Origin: Bacteroidales bacterium
Lineage (GTDB): Bacteria > Bacteroidota > Bacteroidia > Bacteroidales > VadinHA17
NCBI GenBank assembly: GCA_003142255.1
Contig: PLLO01000001.1
Coordinates: 26,728-90,727 of the forward strand
Reading direction: 5' to 3'
Length of the DNA: 64,000 nucleotides
The notes beneath the pieces are model-generated. The model saw only the letters and a list, made by a program, of their open reading frames with translations. It did no database searches and had not been told where the DNA came from. The translations under genes and the position numbers were made by a program. How positions within the stretch are numbered: position 1 is the stretch's first letter; every line of letters begins with the position of its first letter. Shown here in pieces: positions 1 through 9,948 of this stretch.

Positions 1-227
1 CTGATGCCCAGCTCACCGAAGACCTGGCGGTAAACGCCGGGCATGAGAAGCATTGTTGCTCCCAGGTCGAACCGGTGTCCATCGCGGATCAGTTGTCCGC
101 ACCGCCCTCCAGGGGATAAATTCTTTTCATAAACGCATACCTCATAACCATTCTTTGCCAGGTAAACGGCAGTTGCAATTCCTCCTATGCCGGCGCCGAT
201 TATGACGGCCGTCTTATTTTTGATCAT
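1..227 (-). CDS. CrtI/phytoene desaturase-type FAD oxidoreductase, N-terminal fragment
   Basis: The reading frame starts at ATG 227 and runs off the left edge, so about 75 residues are visible. It begins with a Rossmann dinucleotide motif GAGIGGIATAVYLA, followed by the acidic end of the second beta strand (VYEKN) and then SPGGRCG and FDLGATMLLMP. This arrangement (GxGxxG, then PGGR and the substrate-side strand) is typical of the phytoene desaturase/amine oxidase superfamily, which oxidises or isomerises isoprenoid or related substrates with FAD. The catalytic domain lies outside the window, so the substrate is unknown. It is followed downstream of position 1 by unseen sequence; upstream lies a 149-base gap before the (p)ppGpp synthetase gene. 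Confidence 0.8.
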   Translation of the reverse strand, partial: MIKNKTAVIIGAGIGGIATAVYLAKNGYEVCVYEKNLSPGGRCGQLIRDGHRFDLGATMLLMPGVYRQVFGELGI

Positions 228-376
228 ATTATAGTTCTGAAGTAATAAATAAGACTTTTGTAAAAGACGACGGAAATCTGCTATTGTTTCAAATAATTGA
301 ATTTAAAATTAATTTTTCAACTGAAACTAATAGCTTCTTCTTTCAAAAAGAAGGAATGGATTATCATAAGGTGGTC

Positions 377-1075
377 TTACTTTTTATCTGAGCTTTTTGG
401 CGGTATCGTAACGTTATACAAGCTCTGCATTCTCAGATCGATATTGGAAATGATATCAGCGCATTCTTTTAATTCCCTGGTGAGATTATCCGTTTTGCCT
501 TCGATCAGCTTATATGACAGATCATGTTCAAGCGATGCCCAGAAATCCATCGCAATAGTACGTATCTGAACCTCGATCTTGACAAGTTCGGTGCTCTCCG
601 ATAAAAATACAGGAACAGTAACGATCAGGTGGAGGCTTCTGTATCCGTTTGGTTTTGGATTTTTTATATAATCTGATCTGCGGATCACTTTAATATCGTC
701 CTGTGAAGTCAGAAGGTCGGCAATCAGGTAGATATCGTCGATGTAGGAACAGATTACGCGAACGCCTGCTGTATCAGTAAGGTTTTCCCTTGCCGATTCA
801 ACGCTGAGGTCAAAGCCGAGCCGCGACAGTTTATTTATTATGCTCGTTGGTGTTTTGACCCTGGCTTTTATCTGATGTATCGGATTGCGATCCTTTGCAT
901 GCTTGAATTCATCATTCAGGGTTTCAAGCTTAGTTGTAATTTCACGGGTGGCTGACAAATAAAGATTCTCTGTTATCAGGAGAGAATTGATAATTGCAAC
1001 AACATCGTCCGGCAAATTCTTGTCCGTCAGTCCATCAAATATATAAGCGGCTTTTGTCAGATCAATTTTTGTCAT
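377..1075 (-). CDS. small alarmone synthetase, RelQ-like GTP pyrophosphokinase
   Basis: A 232-residue protein made only of a RelA/SpoT synthetase domain, the size of RelQ/YjbM small alarmone synthetases. It should transfer pyrophosphate from ATP to GTP or GDP to make (p)ppGpp in the cytoplasm. Visible motifs are the substrate-binding RVKTPTSI (72-79), DTAGVRVIC with the likely Mg-binding Asp101, the G-loop NPKPNGYRSLHL (139-150) whose Tyr145 stacks on guanine, EVQIRT (168-173) and DFWASLEHDLSYK (177-189). There is no hydrolase, TGS or ACT domain. It is the last gene of a four-gene operon; its ATG is one base after the stop of the MFS gene (TAA-A-ATG), so translation is probably coupled. The role in this operon is inference. 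Confidence 0.9.
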   Translation of the reverse strand: MTKIDLTKAAYIFDGLTDKNLPDDVVAIINSLLITENLYLSATREITTKLETLNDEFKHAKDRNPIHQIKARVKTPTSIINKLSRLGFDLSVESARENLTDTAGVRVICSYIDDIYLIADLLTSQDDIKVIRRSDYIKNPKPNGYRSLHLIVTVPVFLSESTELVKIEVQIRTIAMDFWASLEHDLSYKLIEGKTDNLTRELKECADIISNIDLRMQSLYNVTIPPKSSDKK

Positions 1076-1076
1076 T

Positions 1077-2321
1077 TTATTTTTCAGTAAGTATATTAGT
1101 TTTTGTACTTCTAAGAATCATTTTTTCTCTTCGGATAAAGAATAACATCAGAATGGCGGAAATTATTGCAGTTACGGCACCAAAATAAAATGGAATGTGC
1201 GAATTGACTTTATCGTAAAGCAATCCTGCAATTAAGCTTGCCGGCAACAGCGTTATGCCAAGCAAAGCATTATAAATTCCGAGTCCTGTGCCCTGCTTGT
1301 TATGATCGACCATATCGGAAATAAATGCTTTTTGTATCCCGTCAGTTGCTGCTGAATATAAACCATATAATGCAAATAGAAATATAATGGTTGCCACACT
1401 TCCTGTAACACCAAAACCGTAATAAACTATTGCATATATCAGAAATCCTGCAACGAGAATTCTTTCTTTACCGATTCTGTCAGAAAGGGAACCTAATGGA
1501 ATAGCCAGTAACACTGAAACAATGCTAGTGACCAGGTAAACAAGCGGAATAAATGCAACTTTTACACCTACCTCATTGGCCTTAACCATCAGTAATGCAT
1601 CAGTGGAATTACCGAGAGTAAAAATGAATATGATACCCAGAAAAAGATAAAATTTCGGTGGGAAATCTTTAAAATGAAATTTTTTAAACAGACTTTCTTT
1701 ATTTTTTTTAGCCTCTTTAATGCCGAAAATAATAACGAAAATACTCAGAACTGCCGGTATCCCGGCCAGCAGGAATATAAGCCTGTAATTTAAGGGGAAA
1801 AAGATCAATAGCGCAAATGCAGCCAGAGGGCCTAATATTGCACCACTATTGTCCATGGCTTTCTGCAACCCAAAGCTTTTACCTGTTTCTCCGTTGGACA
1901 CTGATCCTGCGACAAGGCTGTCGCGCGGGGCAGTGCGGATGCCTTTGCCGAACCTCTCTATAAAGCGGAGGTACAATACCTGCATAGGCGAAATTACAAA
2001 CGAATATAGCGGTATGATAAGGGCAGAAATTCCATATCCTATAAGCATAAATGGTTTGTTTTTGCCAATCTTATCGCTCCAGAAACCAGATAGTGTTTTT
2101 ACCAGTGCGGCAGTGCTCTCGGCAATTCCCTCAATAAGCGATAAGCTTGTTTTTGAAGCGCCGATTGAGAGTAAGAACATAGGCATAACCGAATAAACCA
2201 TCTTCACGGAAGTATCCGTAAGAAAGCTCGTCAACCCGGTAAACATTATGTTCCTGTTAAATCCAAAAAACCTTTTCTCTTTTCCGGGGTCAGTATTCAT
2301 TTCTATTTCTTCGGTCATCAT
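1077..2321 (-). CDS. major facilitator superfamily transporter
   Basis: A 414-residue integral membrane protein with about twelve hydrophobic segments. The MFS cytoplasmic loop signature is visible after TM2 (GFWSDKIGKNKPF) and again in the second half (GSLSDRIGKERIL), and an arginine-rich loop GKGIRTAPRDSLVAGS follows TM4, as in a group of bacterial drug/metabolite MFS carriers. The substrate cannot be read from sequence. Two ATGs occur in tandem at 2321 and 2318; the first is one base from the upstream stop (TAA-A-ATG) and is preceded by GGGAG, so the gene is tightly coupled to the CDP-alcohol phosphotransferase before it and to the alarmone synthetase after it. Confidence 0.85.
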   Translation of the reverse strand: MMTEEIEMNTDPGKEKRFFGFNRNIMFTGLTSFLTDTSVKMVYSVMPMFLLSIGASKTSLSLIEGIAESTAALVKTLSGFWSDKIGKNKPFMLIGYGISALIIPLYSFVISPMQVLYLRFIERFGKGIRTAPRDSLVAGSVSNGETGKSFGLQKAMDNSGAILGPLAAFALLIFFPLNYRLIFLLAGIPAVLSIFVIIFGIKEAKKNKESLFKKFHFKDFPPKFYLFLGIIFIFTLGNSTDALLMVKANEVGVKVAFIPLVYLVTSIVSVLLAIPLGSLSDRIGKERILVAGFLIYAIVYYGFGVTGSVATIIFLFALYGLYSAATDGIQKAFISDMVDHNKQGTGLGIYNALLGITLLPASLIAGLLYDKVNSHIPFYFGAVTAIISAILMLFFIRREKMILRSTKTNILTEK

Positions 2322-2322
2322 T

Positions 2323-3024
2323 TTACTCCCTCAGTTTATTTTCTTTTTCCTCTATATCAAGGGCATTAGCCAGCCGGAGCAACTTTATTGTGCTGAAAAT
2401 ATTGACGAGAAATAAAATGGCACATACAAATATTGCAGAATACATTATAGAGCCTTTTAAAAGTACTTCAACCACCAATATGGCGGAAACAATAATTCTT
2501 ACTTCTGTTGGTCCGAACAGCCCGGTATCAATGGTATATTTCCCGGTGGCTTTATATCTTAACAGGGTGGTAATTATAGCCCAGCCATACAGGACAACAA
2601 AACCGAATCCCAGTATTTTCCAATTGCCATCTGTATAAATCATGTATCCGCAACCTATTAGTATTGTGGTCAGCCAGTCTACTGTAAGATCGAGAGAAAA
2701 TCCGTACCATTTTCGGGGTTGGTTGCGGAAGTAGGCAAGCCTGCCATCAAGGGAATCGCCGAACCAGTTTATCATAAACCCCAGAATTCCCAGAAGAAGA
2801 TAATCTTTGTTGACATATGTTGCTAAAATGAAACTTAACATTACTATCAGGCTTCCCATAAATCCGATAAAGGTGAGCATATCTGATTTAATCCAGGAAG
2901 GGATACACTGAACTAAAAAAACGAGAGCCTCCTGCTCATATTTTTTCAGAAGATTGGTCCTGGATCTGTTTTTTGTAATGGTTTTGAGTATTTCTAATGC
3001 TTCCTGAGATAAAAAGGATTTCAT
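2323..3024 (-). CDS. CDP-alcohol phosphatidyltransferase family protein, variant motif
   Basis: A 233-residue membrane protein of the CDP-alcohol phosphotransferase family, which joins a CDP-activated lipid or polyol with an alcohol acceptor. The family signature D-x2-D-G-x2-A-R-x8-9-G-x3-D-x3-D is present as Asp90, Asp93-Gly94, Ala97, Gly108, Asp112 and Asp116, the four metal and catalytic aspartates, but the conserved Arg after Ala is a Tyr (Tyr98). About six hydrophobic helices follow the usual pattern. The N-terminal 40 residues are an amphipathic, charged extension. It lies 23 bases after the P-type ATPase and one base before the MFS gene. The product (phosphatidylinositol-like, phosphatidylserine or other lipid) cannot be told from sequence. 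Confidence 0.85.
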   Translation of the reverse strand: MKSFLSQEALEILKTITKNRSRTNLLKKYEQEALVFLVQCIPSWIKSDMLTFIGFMGSLIVMLSFILATYVNKDYLLLGILGFMINWFGDSLDGRLAYFRNQPRKWYGFSLDLTVDWLTTILIGCGYMIYTDGNWKILGFGFVVLYGWAIITTLLRYKATGKYTIDTGLFGPTEVRIIVSAILVVEVLLKGSIMYSAIFVCAILFLVNIFSTIKLLRLANALDIEEKENKLRE

Positions 3025-3047
3025 ATATAAGGTTTTATTATTATAAT

Positions 3048-5747
3048 TTATTCATCCAGCCCGTCGGGATCTTTCCCATCACCATCTCTGGTACCATTGA
3101 TTTTGAATAATTTAAAGAGATCGACCACTAAAATAGGGATAAGAGACATCAGTATCACTATCCACCAGTGTTTCGGATCCAGCTTTGTCAGGTTGAATGC
3201 ATAGCGTAAAGCAGGCACAAGCAATATCAAAAGCATCAGTCCTGCAGAAACCAGAATAGCTCCTATCAGGGGTTTATTCCGAAGGGGACTTATTGCGAAA
3301 GATGATCTTGTGTTTGAATGCAGATTACGGACATGGATCAGCTCTGCAAAAACAAGTGTTGAAAATGCCATCGTCTGGCCCAGGATAATTCCTCCATCGT
3401 GAACTCCTATAAGGTAAGCTGCAAGAGGAATCAAACCAATCATTAAGCCCTGATACATTATTCTCCAAACCATGCCCCTGGTCATAAAGCCTTTTTTCGA
3501 ATTACCGGGCTTGCGGTTCATGATGTTTTTTTCGGCAGGATCAACACTAAGCGCAAGTGCCGGCAAACTATCGGTCACCAGGTTAACCCAGAGAATATGG
3601 ATAGGCAAAAGAGGCGCCCCAAGGTTCAAAACTGAAGTTATAAGCAAGAGGAATATCTCACCAACATTAGTTGATAGCAGAAACAGGATGGCCTTGAGTA
3701 TATTATCATAGATCCTTCTACCCTCCTCGACTGCTGAAACGATAGTCGCAAAATTATCATCAGTGAGAATCATGTCGGCCGCACTTTTCGCCACATCAGT
3801 ACCCATCTTACCCATGGCAGCACCTATATCTGCCTGCTTCAAAGCCGGGGCATCGTTCACTCCGTCGCCGGTCATTGCCACCACTTCATTATGAGACTGC
3901 CATGCTTTAACTATGCGGACCTTATGTTCGGGGGCCACCCTTGCATAAACCGAATAACGGGCGACATTCTTATAAAAATCATCTTCGCTGATCTTTTCCA
4001 GCTCGGCACCCGTGATGGCAATATCACCCTTCTTATAGATACCGATCTCGCGGGCAATGGCCACAGCAGTATTCTTATGATCACCCGTGATCATCACGGG
4101 ACGGATACCTGCCGTCCTGCATTTTGCCACAGCATCGATCACTTCAGGTCTGGCAGGATCAATCATACCCAGCAATCCGATAAATATAAGGTCATTCTCC
4201 AGTTCCCCAATCTCAACCTTCTGAGGTGCTTCAGGCAGATCCTTGAATGCCATTGTAAGAACGCGAAGAGCTGAATCGGCCATTGATTCGTTAGCCCTGC
4301 TTATCAGAGACCTGTCTTCCGGTGTGAGCGGCCTGATCTTTCCGTGCATCACTATTCTGTTGCAAACGCTCAGGACCTCATCGAGTCCTCCCTTTACGTT
4401 TACCCGTGTGCTTTGCTTTGACATCCGGTTGACTGTCGTCATTCTTTTGCGTTCTGAGTCAAAAGGGATTTCAGCGACACGGGGATATGATTTTTCAAGG
4501 TCATCTTTTAATACTCCGTATAATGCGCCAAAATCCAGCAGGGCCGTCTCAGTAGGATCTCCTGTAAATTCAAATTCGGCGTTTTCCCCGGCTCTCATAG
4601 TGGCATCTGCGCACAGTACAGAAATTGAAAGCAAACTATTTTCTTCATCATTAAGCCTGCTTGCCGGGGCACTCCTCTTGATCCTGTCCTTTAAATGGTT
4701 TACATAAGCCTCGACAACGGTCATTTTATTCTGAGTGAGCGTTCCTGTTTTGTCAGAACAGATCACTGTTGCACTGCCAAGCGTTTCAACTGAAGGAAGA
4801 GTACGGATTATTGCATTGCGCTTCACAAGACGCTGAACACCCAATGCAAGAACGACAGTCGATACTGCTGGAAGCCCTTCCGGGATGGCAGCCACAGCAA
4901 GACTGACTGCTGTCATGAACATGCTCAGGATTGAGTTGCCATATAAGATACCTACAACAAATATTACTGCACAGATGATCAATGCGGCAATTCCAAGAAC
5001 CTTGCCAAGTTGTTCAAGACGCCGGCTCATCGGAGTCTCCGTGTCATTCGTCTGCTGAAGCATATCAGCTATTCTGCCTACTTCGGTCTGCATACCGGTT
5101 GCAACAACAACGCCGCGTCCGCGTCCATAAGTTACCATACCGCTCGAGAACGCCATATTGACACGGTCGCCAAGAGCAATATCTTCATCCGTCAGCGCTT
5201 CTGACTTCTTTTCAACAGGTAAGGATTCACCGGTCATTGCCGACTCCTGTATCTTTAGATTAACCGCTTCTGTCAGACGCAAATCGGCAGGTATAATAGC
5301 CCCGGTCTCAAGTATGACAATATCTCCGGGAACCAGGTCTTTTGTATTTATCTCAATTACTTTCCCGTCACGCAATACCTTGGTAACAGGAGCTGCAAGG
5401 TTCTTCAGTGCCTCGAGAGATGATTCGGCCTTTTTTTCCTGGAAGGCGCCGATAAAAGCATTTAAAACAAGTATCCCAAGAATGACGAATGTATCCAGCA
5501 GTCCTTCCCCGTTCATCACGCCGACAAATCCGGAGATTGCTGCTGCAATCAGAAGGATGATAATCATAAAGCTCTTAAACTGGTCAAAGAACATCTTAAG
5601 GAATGTCTTATTCTTTTTTGAAACCAGCTGGTTATAGCCATATTCCTCCAATCTTCTGTTAACTTCTTCAGAAGACAGGCCCTCTTCTTTCCCGACATTA
5701 AAGTGAGCAAGAATTACTTCTACGCTATTATTATAGTAAGATTTCAT
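3048..5747 (-). CDS. calcium-type P-type ATPase (P2A/P2B-like)
   Basis: An 899-residue cation-pumping ATPase of normal length for this family. Visible parts are an N-terminal cation-ATPase domain, the actuator loop TGES (172-175), the phosphorylation site SDKTGTLT with Asp332, KGG in the nucleotide domain, and TGDGVNDAPALK in the hinge. Ion-site residues match SERCA-type calcium pumps: AIPEGLPA (287-294) in TM4 and WVNLVTDSLPALAL in TM6 (the Asn and Thr-Asp ligands). It should export Ca2+ across the inner membrane using ATP; Mn2+ is an alternative. It is the first gene of a four-gene operon, with a promoter-like TAATTTTG box about 45 bases upstream of the ATG. Confidence 0.93.
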   Translation of the reverse strand: MKSYYNNSVEVILAHFNVGKEEGLSSEEVNRRLEEYGYNQLVSKKNKTFLKMFFDQFKSFMIIILLIAAAISGFVGVMNGEGLLDTFVILGILVLNAFIGAFQEKKAESSLEALKNLAAPVTKVLRDGKVIEINTKDLVPGDIVILETGAIIPADLRLTEAVNLKIQESAMTGESLPVEKKSEALTDEDIALGDRVNMAFSSGMVTYGRGRGVVVATGMQTEVGRIADMLQQTNDTETPMSRRLEQLGKVLGIAALIICAVIFVVGILYGNSILSMFMTAVSLAVAAIPEGLPAVSTVVLALGVQRLVKRNAIIRTLPSVETLGSATVICSDKTGTLTQNKMTVVEAYVNHLKDRIKRSAPASRLNDEENSLLSISVLCADATMRAGENAEFEFTGDPTETALLDFGALYGVLKDDLEKSYPRVAEIPFDSERKRMTTVNRMSKQSTRVNVKGGLDEVLSVCNRIVMHGKIRPLTPEDRSLISRANESMADSALRVLTMAFKDLPEAPQKVEIGELENDLIFIGLLGMIDPARPEVIDAVAKCRTAGIRPVMITGDHKNTAVAIAREIGIYKKGDIAITGAELEKISEDDFYKNVARYSVYARVAPEHKVRIVKAWQSHNEVVAMTGDGVNDAPALKQADIGAAMGKMGTDVAKSAADMILTDDNFATIVSAVEEGRRIYDNILKAILFLLSTNVGEIFLLLITSVLNLGAPLLPIHILWVNLVTDSLPALALSVDPAEKNIMNRKPGNSKKGFMTRGMVWRIMYQGLMIGLIPLAAYLIGVHDGGIILGQTMAFSTLVFAELIHVRNLHSNTRSSFAISPLRNKPLIGAILVSAGLMLLILLVPALRYAFNLTKLDPKHWWIVILMSLIPILVVDLFKLFKINGTRDGDGKDPDGLDE

Positions 5748-5792
5748 AAAAAGCCATTAAGGTGTTTCAGATTATCTACCTTTAAGTACCCG

Positions 5793-5800
5793 CAAAATTA
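5793..5800 (-). promoter_or_regulatory. minus-7 box TAATTTTG for the P-type ATPase operon
   Basis: On the minus strand the sequence reads TAATTTTG, an exact match to the Bacteroidetes minus-7 consensus TAnnTTTG, about 45 bases upstream of the ATG at 5747. No convincing minus-33 TTTG was found at the usual distance, so the call rests on one element and position. Confidence 0.45.
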
Positions 5801-5835
5801 ACTAAAATATGGTTATGAGGAAGAATGCAACCTCT

Positions 5836-6624
5836 TCAGTGCTGATCGGCATACCGCCACCAGGCAACTGTGCCGCCGATACCCAGTATTGTTGTGAGTC
5901 CGAGGATCACATAACTTATTATTTCCGGCTTCGGACTGAATGGTCCGGAAACCCCACTGATCAGACCAGGAATTGCCCAGGGGAAATAAGGTGTTATTGA
6001 TGGCAGACCAAGAAAAAGAAACTGAGTGGAAATGAGGAGAAGGATAGTAACCCCTACAGGCAGAAGATAACCCCTGCTGATACACGTTATAAGAGAAATA
6101 ACAGGGAACAGGAGTATCGTCAGCAGTGAACTTACTGTATAGATACGTAAATTTTTCAACATAAGTTCGCTGCTCCAGCCATCAAGATGAACCGCGAGGC
6201 CTGCCAGTAGTGCACATACAAAAAGAAGGCTCATGAGCAGAATACTCCAGGTGAAGGCAATGACAAATTTTGCCAGTACGATATTTACACGTGATACAGG
6301 AAGGGCAAGCAGATCTTTGATCACCCTGTCGGAGTACTCCCTGCCAAAAACCCATATTGTTACTATTGCCGGACCAACCAGCCCAAGAATAAGGGCCATC
6401 TGAAGCATTAGTCCGAAAAATACATGCCAGTCAGCTTTGGCTATAAAGGAGGCTTTTGTGCTCAGGATGGCTGAATTACCTGCAATTTCAGGGTGCTTTG
6501 CGACCAGCATCATGAAGCCAAGCATGAAGGCAATAAATGCAAAAAAGATTAATGTTCCCCATAACATCTTTGATTTCAGGGCTTTGCTCATTTCAACATA
6601 AAGTGCTGCAGCAAACTCTTTCAT
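5836..6624 (-). CDS. ABC-2 type transporter permease
   Basis: A 262-residue protein with six hydrophobic segments and a short cytoplasmic start containing MSKALKSKMLWG, as in ABC-2 export permeases (BcrB/LanG-like). The loop REYSDRVIKDLLALPVSR after TM2 corresponds to the coupling region seen in this family (RE-S-R-I-D-L-L-P). Together with the ATPase encoded just before it, it should form an exporter in the inner membrane; the substrate is unknown, with peptide antibiotics or membrane stress agents possible for this family. Its start overlaps the ATPase stop by four bases (ATGA), so the two are translationally coupled. It is the last gene of a three-gene run fucosidase-ATPase-permease. Confidence 0.88.
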   Translation of the reverse strand: MKEFAAALYVEMSKALKSKMLWGTLIFFAFIAFMLGFMMLVAKHPEIAGNSAILSTKASFIAKADWHVFFGLMLQMALILGLVGPAIVTIWVFGREYSDRVIKDLLALPVSRVNIVLAKFVIAFTWSILLMSLLFVCALLAGLAVHLDGWSSELMLKNLRIYTVSSLLTILLFPVISLITCISRGYLLPVGVTILLLISTQFLFLGLPSITPYFPWAIPGLISGVSGPFSPKPEIISYVILGLTTILGIGGTVAWWRYADQH

Positions 6625-7547
6625 CGTTCACCTCCCTTCATCTTTATTACCCTGAGAAAAAAAGCTTCAAGATCTTCCTCTTCAACTTTGATCAGAGAGG
6701 GAGGGAATCCAGAGTTTACCAGAAGAGCAGAAATTTTCTCAGGGTATGAAACTGCTTCCTTATCTTTTATCTCCAGAACACCTTCATCTGTCAGAACCGT
6801 GGCGAATCCACTCTTTTCCAGTATATTTCCTGCACCCATTATGTCTTTTGATTTAACCCGCAAACATACTTTTCTCTGGTTTTCCATATCGCTTACTGAA
6901 GATTCATGAAGGAGCACTCCCTCATGAATGATACCAATACGAGTGGCAAACTTCGATATTTCACCGAGAATATGGCTTGAGATAAATACTGTAACGCCTT
7001 TATTAAGAGCAAGATCCTTCAGCATCTCCCTGATCTCGACTATCCCTGCCGGATCGAGCCCGTTTGCTGGCTCATCGAGAAGAAGCAGCGCCGGATTATG
7101 TATCATGGCTTTCGCAAGCCCGAGCCGTTGTGAATTGCCAAGAGAAAGGTTTTTTGCAATTATATCGCTGTATTGCCCCAGATTGAACTTCTCAATTATG
7201 AGATCAACACATCCAGGGTATTTTATCATTCTCAGTCGTCTAACCAGATCAAGATTTTCCCTGACGGTAAGGTCGGGATATGAATAGGGTACCTCAACAA
7301 GGTAGCCGATATCTTTCCACATGGCCGGGTTGCCAGGAGTCACTTTTACACTATTCAGATAAGCTGCTCCCGAAGTTGATCTTATCATTCCAAGAAGCAT
7401 TCTGATAGTTGTTGTCTTCCCTGCTCCGTTGAGGCCCAGGAATCCATAAATTTCACCACGGCTGACGTTTATCGAGACATTATCGACAGCTTTAAGCTTG
7501 CCATAAAGCTTCGAAAGATTTTCAGTTCTGATTACTGTATCCATCAT
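6621..7547 (-). CDS. ABC transporter ATP-binding protein, BcrA-like
   Basis: A 308-residue ATPase with Walker [11 protein letters not shown] (near 38-47), Q-loop region, signature [12 protein letters not shown] (the usual LSGGQ is replaced by LGNSQ), Walker [14 protein letters not shown] and the H-loop SSH. The roughly 90 residues after the core are typical of BcrA/CcmA-type ABC-2 exporter ATPases. The LSLGNSQR signature is common in the lantibiotic/bacitracin exporter subgroup. The ATG overlaps the stop of the upstream GH95 gene by four bases and its own stop overlaps the permease start by four bases, giving a translationally linked three-gene series. Confidence 0.92.
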   Translation of the reverse strand: MMDTVIRTENLSKLYGKLKAVDNVSINVSRGEIYGFLGLNGAGKTTTIRMLLGMIRSTSGAAYLNSVKVTPGNPAMWKDIGYLVEVPYSYPDLTVRENLDLVRRLRMIKYPGCVDLIIEKFNLGQYSDIIAKNLSLGNSQRLGLAKAMIHNPALLLLDEPANGLDPAGIVEIREMLKDLALNKGVTVFISSHILGEISKFATRIGIIHEGVLLHESSVSDMENQRKVCLRVKSKDIMGAGNILEKSGFATVLTDEGVLEIKDKEAVSYPEKISALLVNSGFPPSLIKVEEEDLEAFFLRVIKMKGGER

Positions 7548-9883
7548 TTATTTACTAATCCTGATACACCTTCAGTAAAGATGTAGGACTTGCCCTTTTC
7601 CGTAGTTTTCATTTCGGCCATCTTCTCATGATAAGATAGTTTCAGCGGGTTACCCAGCTTTGATGTTATCCTGGCCTGTTTAAGTGTCCCGTTTTCCCAG
7701 TCAATATTGACCTCGAAGCCACCACGGGCCATTATCCCGTAAATATGCCCGGTTTTCCAGGCAGAAGGGAGCGCCGGCAGCAATTCGACTTCTCCGGCAT
7801 GGCTCTGAAGAAGCATCTCAGTAATGCCTGCAGTTCCTCCAAAATTTCCGTCGATCTGGAATGGAGGATGATTGTCGAACAAGTTGCTCAATGTCGATTT
7901 TGTAAGAAGAGCTATTACATTTTCATATGCTTTTTCCCCGTCTTTCAGGCGGGCATAAAAGTTAATGATCCATGCCCGGCTCCATCCGGTATGTCCTCCG
8001 CCATGAGCCAGGCGGTATTCAATTGTCTTCCGGGCAGCTTCGAGCAGCTCAGGATTCTTCTGCTGCGTTATCTGATTCCCCGGATGAAGCCCGTAAAGAT
8101 GTGAAATATGCCTGTGACCCGGTTCCGGTTCTTCAAATTCCTGCGACCATTCCATTATACGTCCGTCAGAACCAATTTTTGTGGGAGTAAGCTTTTTAAG
8201 GGTCTTCTCCATTTTTTCCCTGAATGGCTTGTCTATGCCAAGCAGAGTGCTGGCGGCTATGGTGTTCTGAAGGAGATCGCGAATTATCATATGATCCATT
8301 GTCGGCCCCATAACCATGCTGGCATTTCCTCCTCCTCCCGGGATATTGAAACTATTCTCTGGTGAAATCGAAGGCCCGGAAACAAGGTATCCTGTCTTTG
8401 GGTCAGTGACCAGCCAGTCCATGCAGAATTGTGCAGCCTCCTTCATTATAGGATATGATTTTGTTCTGAGGTATTCCATATCACCGCCAAACTGGTAGTG
8501 ATCCCAGATATTCTGACAGCTCCATGCAATGCCCATGGGCCACATACCGTACCTTATGGCACCGGTAGGTTCCGTAAAATGCCAGGGGTCGGTTGTATAA
8601 TGGGCTACAATACCGCTCATGCCATAGACCTCACTGGCCGTTCTGCGTGCATTTGGACGCAAGGCATCGATAAAGTCGATGAAAGGTTCTGCTGTCTCAC
8701 TCAGGTTGGTTATCTCGGCCGGCCAGTAATTCATCTGAATGTTTATATTGATGTGATAATCGGCGCTCCATGGCGGACGAAGACCATCGGCCCAGATACC
8801 CTGAAGGTTTGCAGGAAGGCCTCCTGGACGTGAACTGCTGATGAGAAGATAGCGTCCGAACTGGTAATACAATTCTATCAGATCAGTGTCAATATAACCA
8901 TTTTGCATGGCAGCGACTCTGGCGTCAGTAGTAAAATAATTTCCGTCACTTGAGCCCAGATCAATTGATACACGGTTAAATAATGACTGGTAATCAGCAA
9001 TATGTTCATTTTTGATTTCAGAATAGGTGCGTTTTGCGAGGGCTTCCATCCTGGCAGAAGTTGTTACTGCAGGATCTTTCCCGAAATAATCCGTTGCAGC
9101 TGTCAGAAATATTGTAACCTCGTCAGCTTTTTCCACCCTGATTGTATCTCCGGCAGAAGCTGTTGTTCCTCCTGAAGCGGTGAGTTTCAGCCTGGCAAAC
9201 ATATTGACACCGTATCCGTTGCCCACATGCTCATGCATTTCAATATCATTTCCGTTTGCGGATATTTCAGGTTTTGCTCCTTCGCGAGATAGTTTAAGCG
9301 TGAATGTAAGTGCCCCCGGCTTATCGGTAGTGAGCCTCAACACAAGACCCTGGCCGGGATAGCTGGAGAATATTTCCCGCAGATAATTCACTCCTCCTGC
9401 ATTGTATGATACCCTGACTATAGCTTCATTTATGTCGAGCTCACGCCTGTAATTTGATGCTCCGCGCTGCTTCCCGAACTTCAGATAGATATCACCGAGA
9501 GCCTGGTATGAGGCGGCAGGGTTTACGGGCTTATAGTTCAGAATACCTTTTTGTGCAAGAGCTTCAGCCTCTTTATATTTTCCTTCAAAAAGAAGCTGTC
9601 TTACTTTTGGGAGAGTTTTCAGTGCTTCTGGATTGGCATCCCATCGTTCGCCTCCGGTCCAGACAGATTCTTCATTAAGCTCCAGTCTTTCATTTTCAAT
9701 GTTACCGAAAACCATTGCTCCGAGACTTCCATTTCCTACAGGGAGGGCATCATTCCATGTATCGGCCGGCCTGCTGAACCATATCTTCATGGGAGATGGC
9801 GTGTTCTGGCCTATAATTAACGATGTGTTCAATAGCTGGATAAAGGAAAGTGCAATTAAAAGCCTGCATATTTTAAATTTCAT
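7544..9883 (-). CDS. GH95 alpha-L-fucosidase (secreted)
   Basis: A 779-residue protein with an N-terminal signal peptide (hydrophobic segment [18 protein letters not shown], then Q) and the full architecture of glycoside hydrolase family 95: N-terminal beta domain beginning [20 protein letters not shown], a linker, the (alpha/alpha)6 barrel, and a C-terminal beta region. Diagnostic motifs are [23 protein letters not shown] and [20 protein letters not shown], which carry the Asn, probable acid Glu and Asp used in the inverting mechanism of this family. It should hydrolyse terminal alpha-1,2-linked L-fucose (or L-galactose) in the periplasm or outside. No SusC/SusD pair or fucose pathway gene lies next to it; instead it is coupled by a 4-base overlap to an ABC exporter. 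Confidence 0.93.
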   Translation of the reverse strand: MKFKICRLLIALSFIQLLNTSLIIGQNTPSPMKIWFSRPADTWNDALPVGNGSLGAMVFGNIENERLELNEESVWTGGERWDANPEALKTLPKVRQLLFEGKYKEAEALAQKGILNYKPVNPAASYQALGDIYLKFGKQRGASNYRRELDINEAIVRVSYNAGGVNYLREIFSSYPGQGLVLRLTTDKPGALTFTLKLSREGAKPEISANGNDIEMHEHVGNGYGVNMFARLKLTASGGTTASAGDTIRVEKADEVTIFLTAATDYFGKDPAVTTSARMEALAKRTYSEIKNEHIADYQSLFNRVSIDLGSSDGNYFTTDARVAAMQNGYIDTDLIELYYQFGRYLLISSSRPGGLPANLQGIWADGLRPPWSADYHININIQMNYWPAEITNLSETAEPFIDFIDALRPNARRTASEVYGMSGIVAHYTTDPWHFTEPTGAIRYGMWPMGIAWSCQNIWDHYQFGGDMEYLRTKSYPIMKEAAQFCMDWLVTDPKTGYLVSGPSISPENSFNIPGGGGNASMVMGPTMDHMIIRDLLQNTIAASTLLGIDKPFREKMEKTLKKLTPTKIGSDGRIMEWSQEFEEPEPGHRHISHLYGLHPGNQITQQKNPELLEAARKTIEYRLAHGGGHTGWSRAWIINFYARLKDGEKAYENVIALLTKSTLSNLFDNHPPFQIDGNFGGTAGITEMLLQSHAGEVELLPALPSAWKTGHIYGIMARGGFEVNIDWENGTLKQARITSKLGNPLKLSYHEKMAEMKTTEKGKSYIFTEGVSGLVNK

Positions 9884-9948
9884 CGTAATGATATTTGTAC
9901 GGTAAATTTAAAATAATAAATTGACTAAATTTATTTATAGATCACCCC

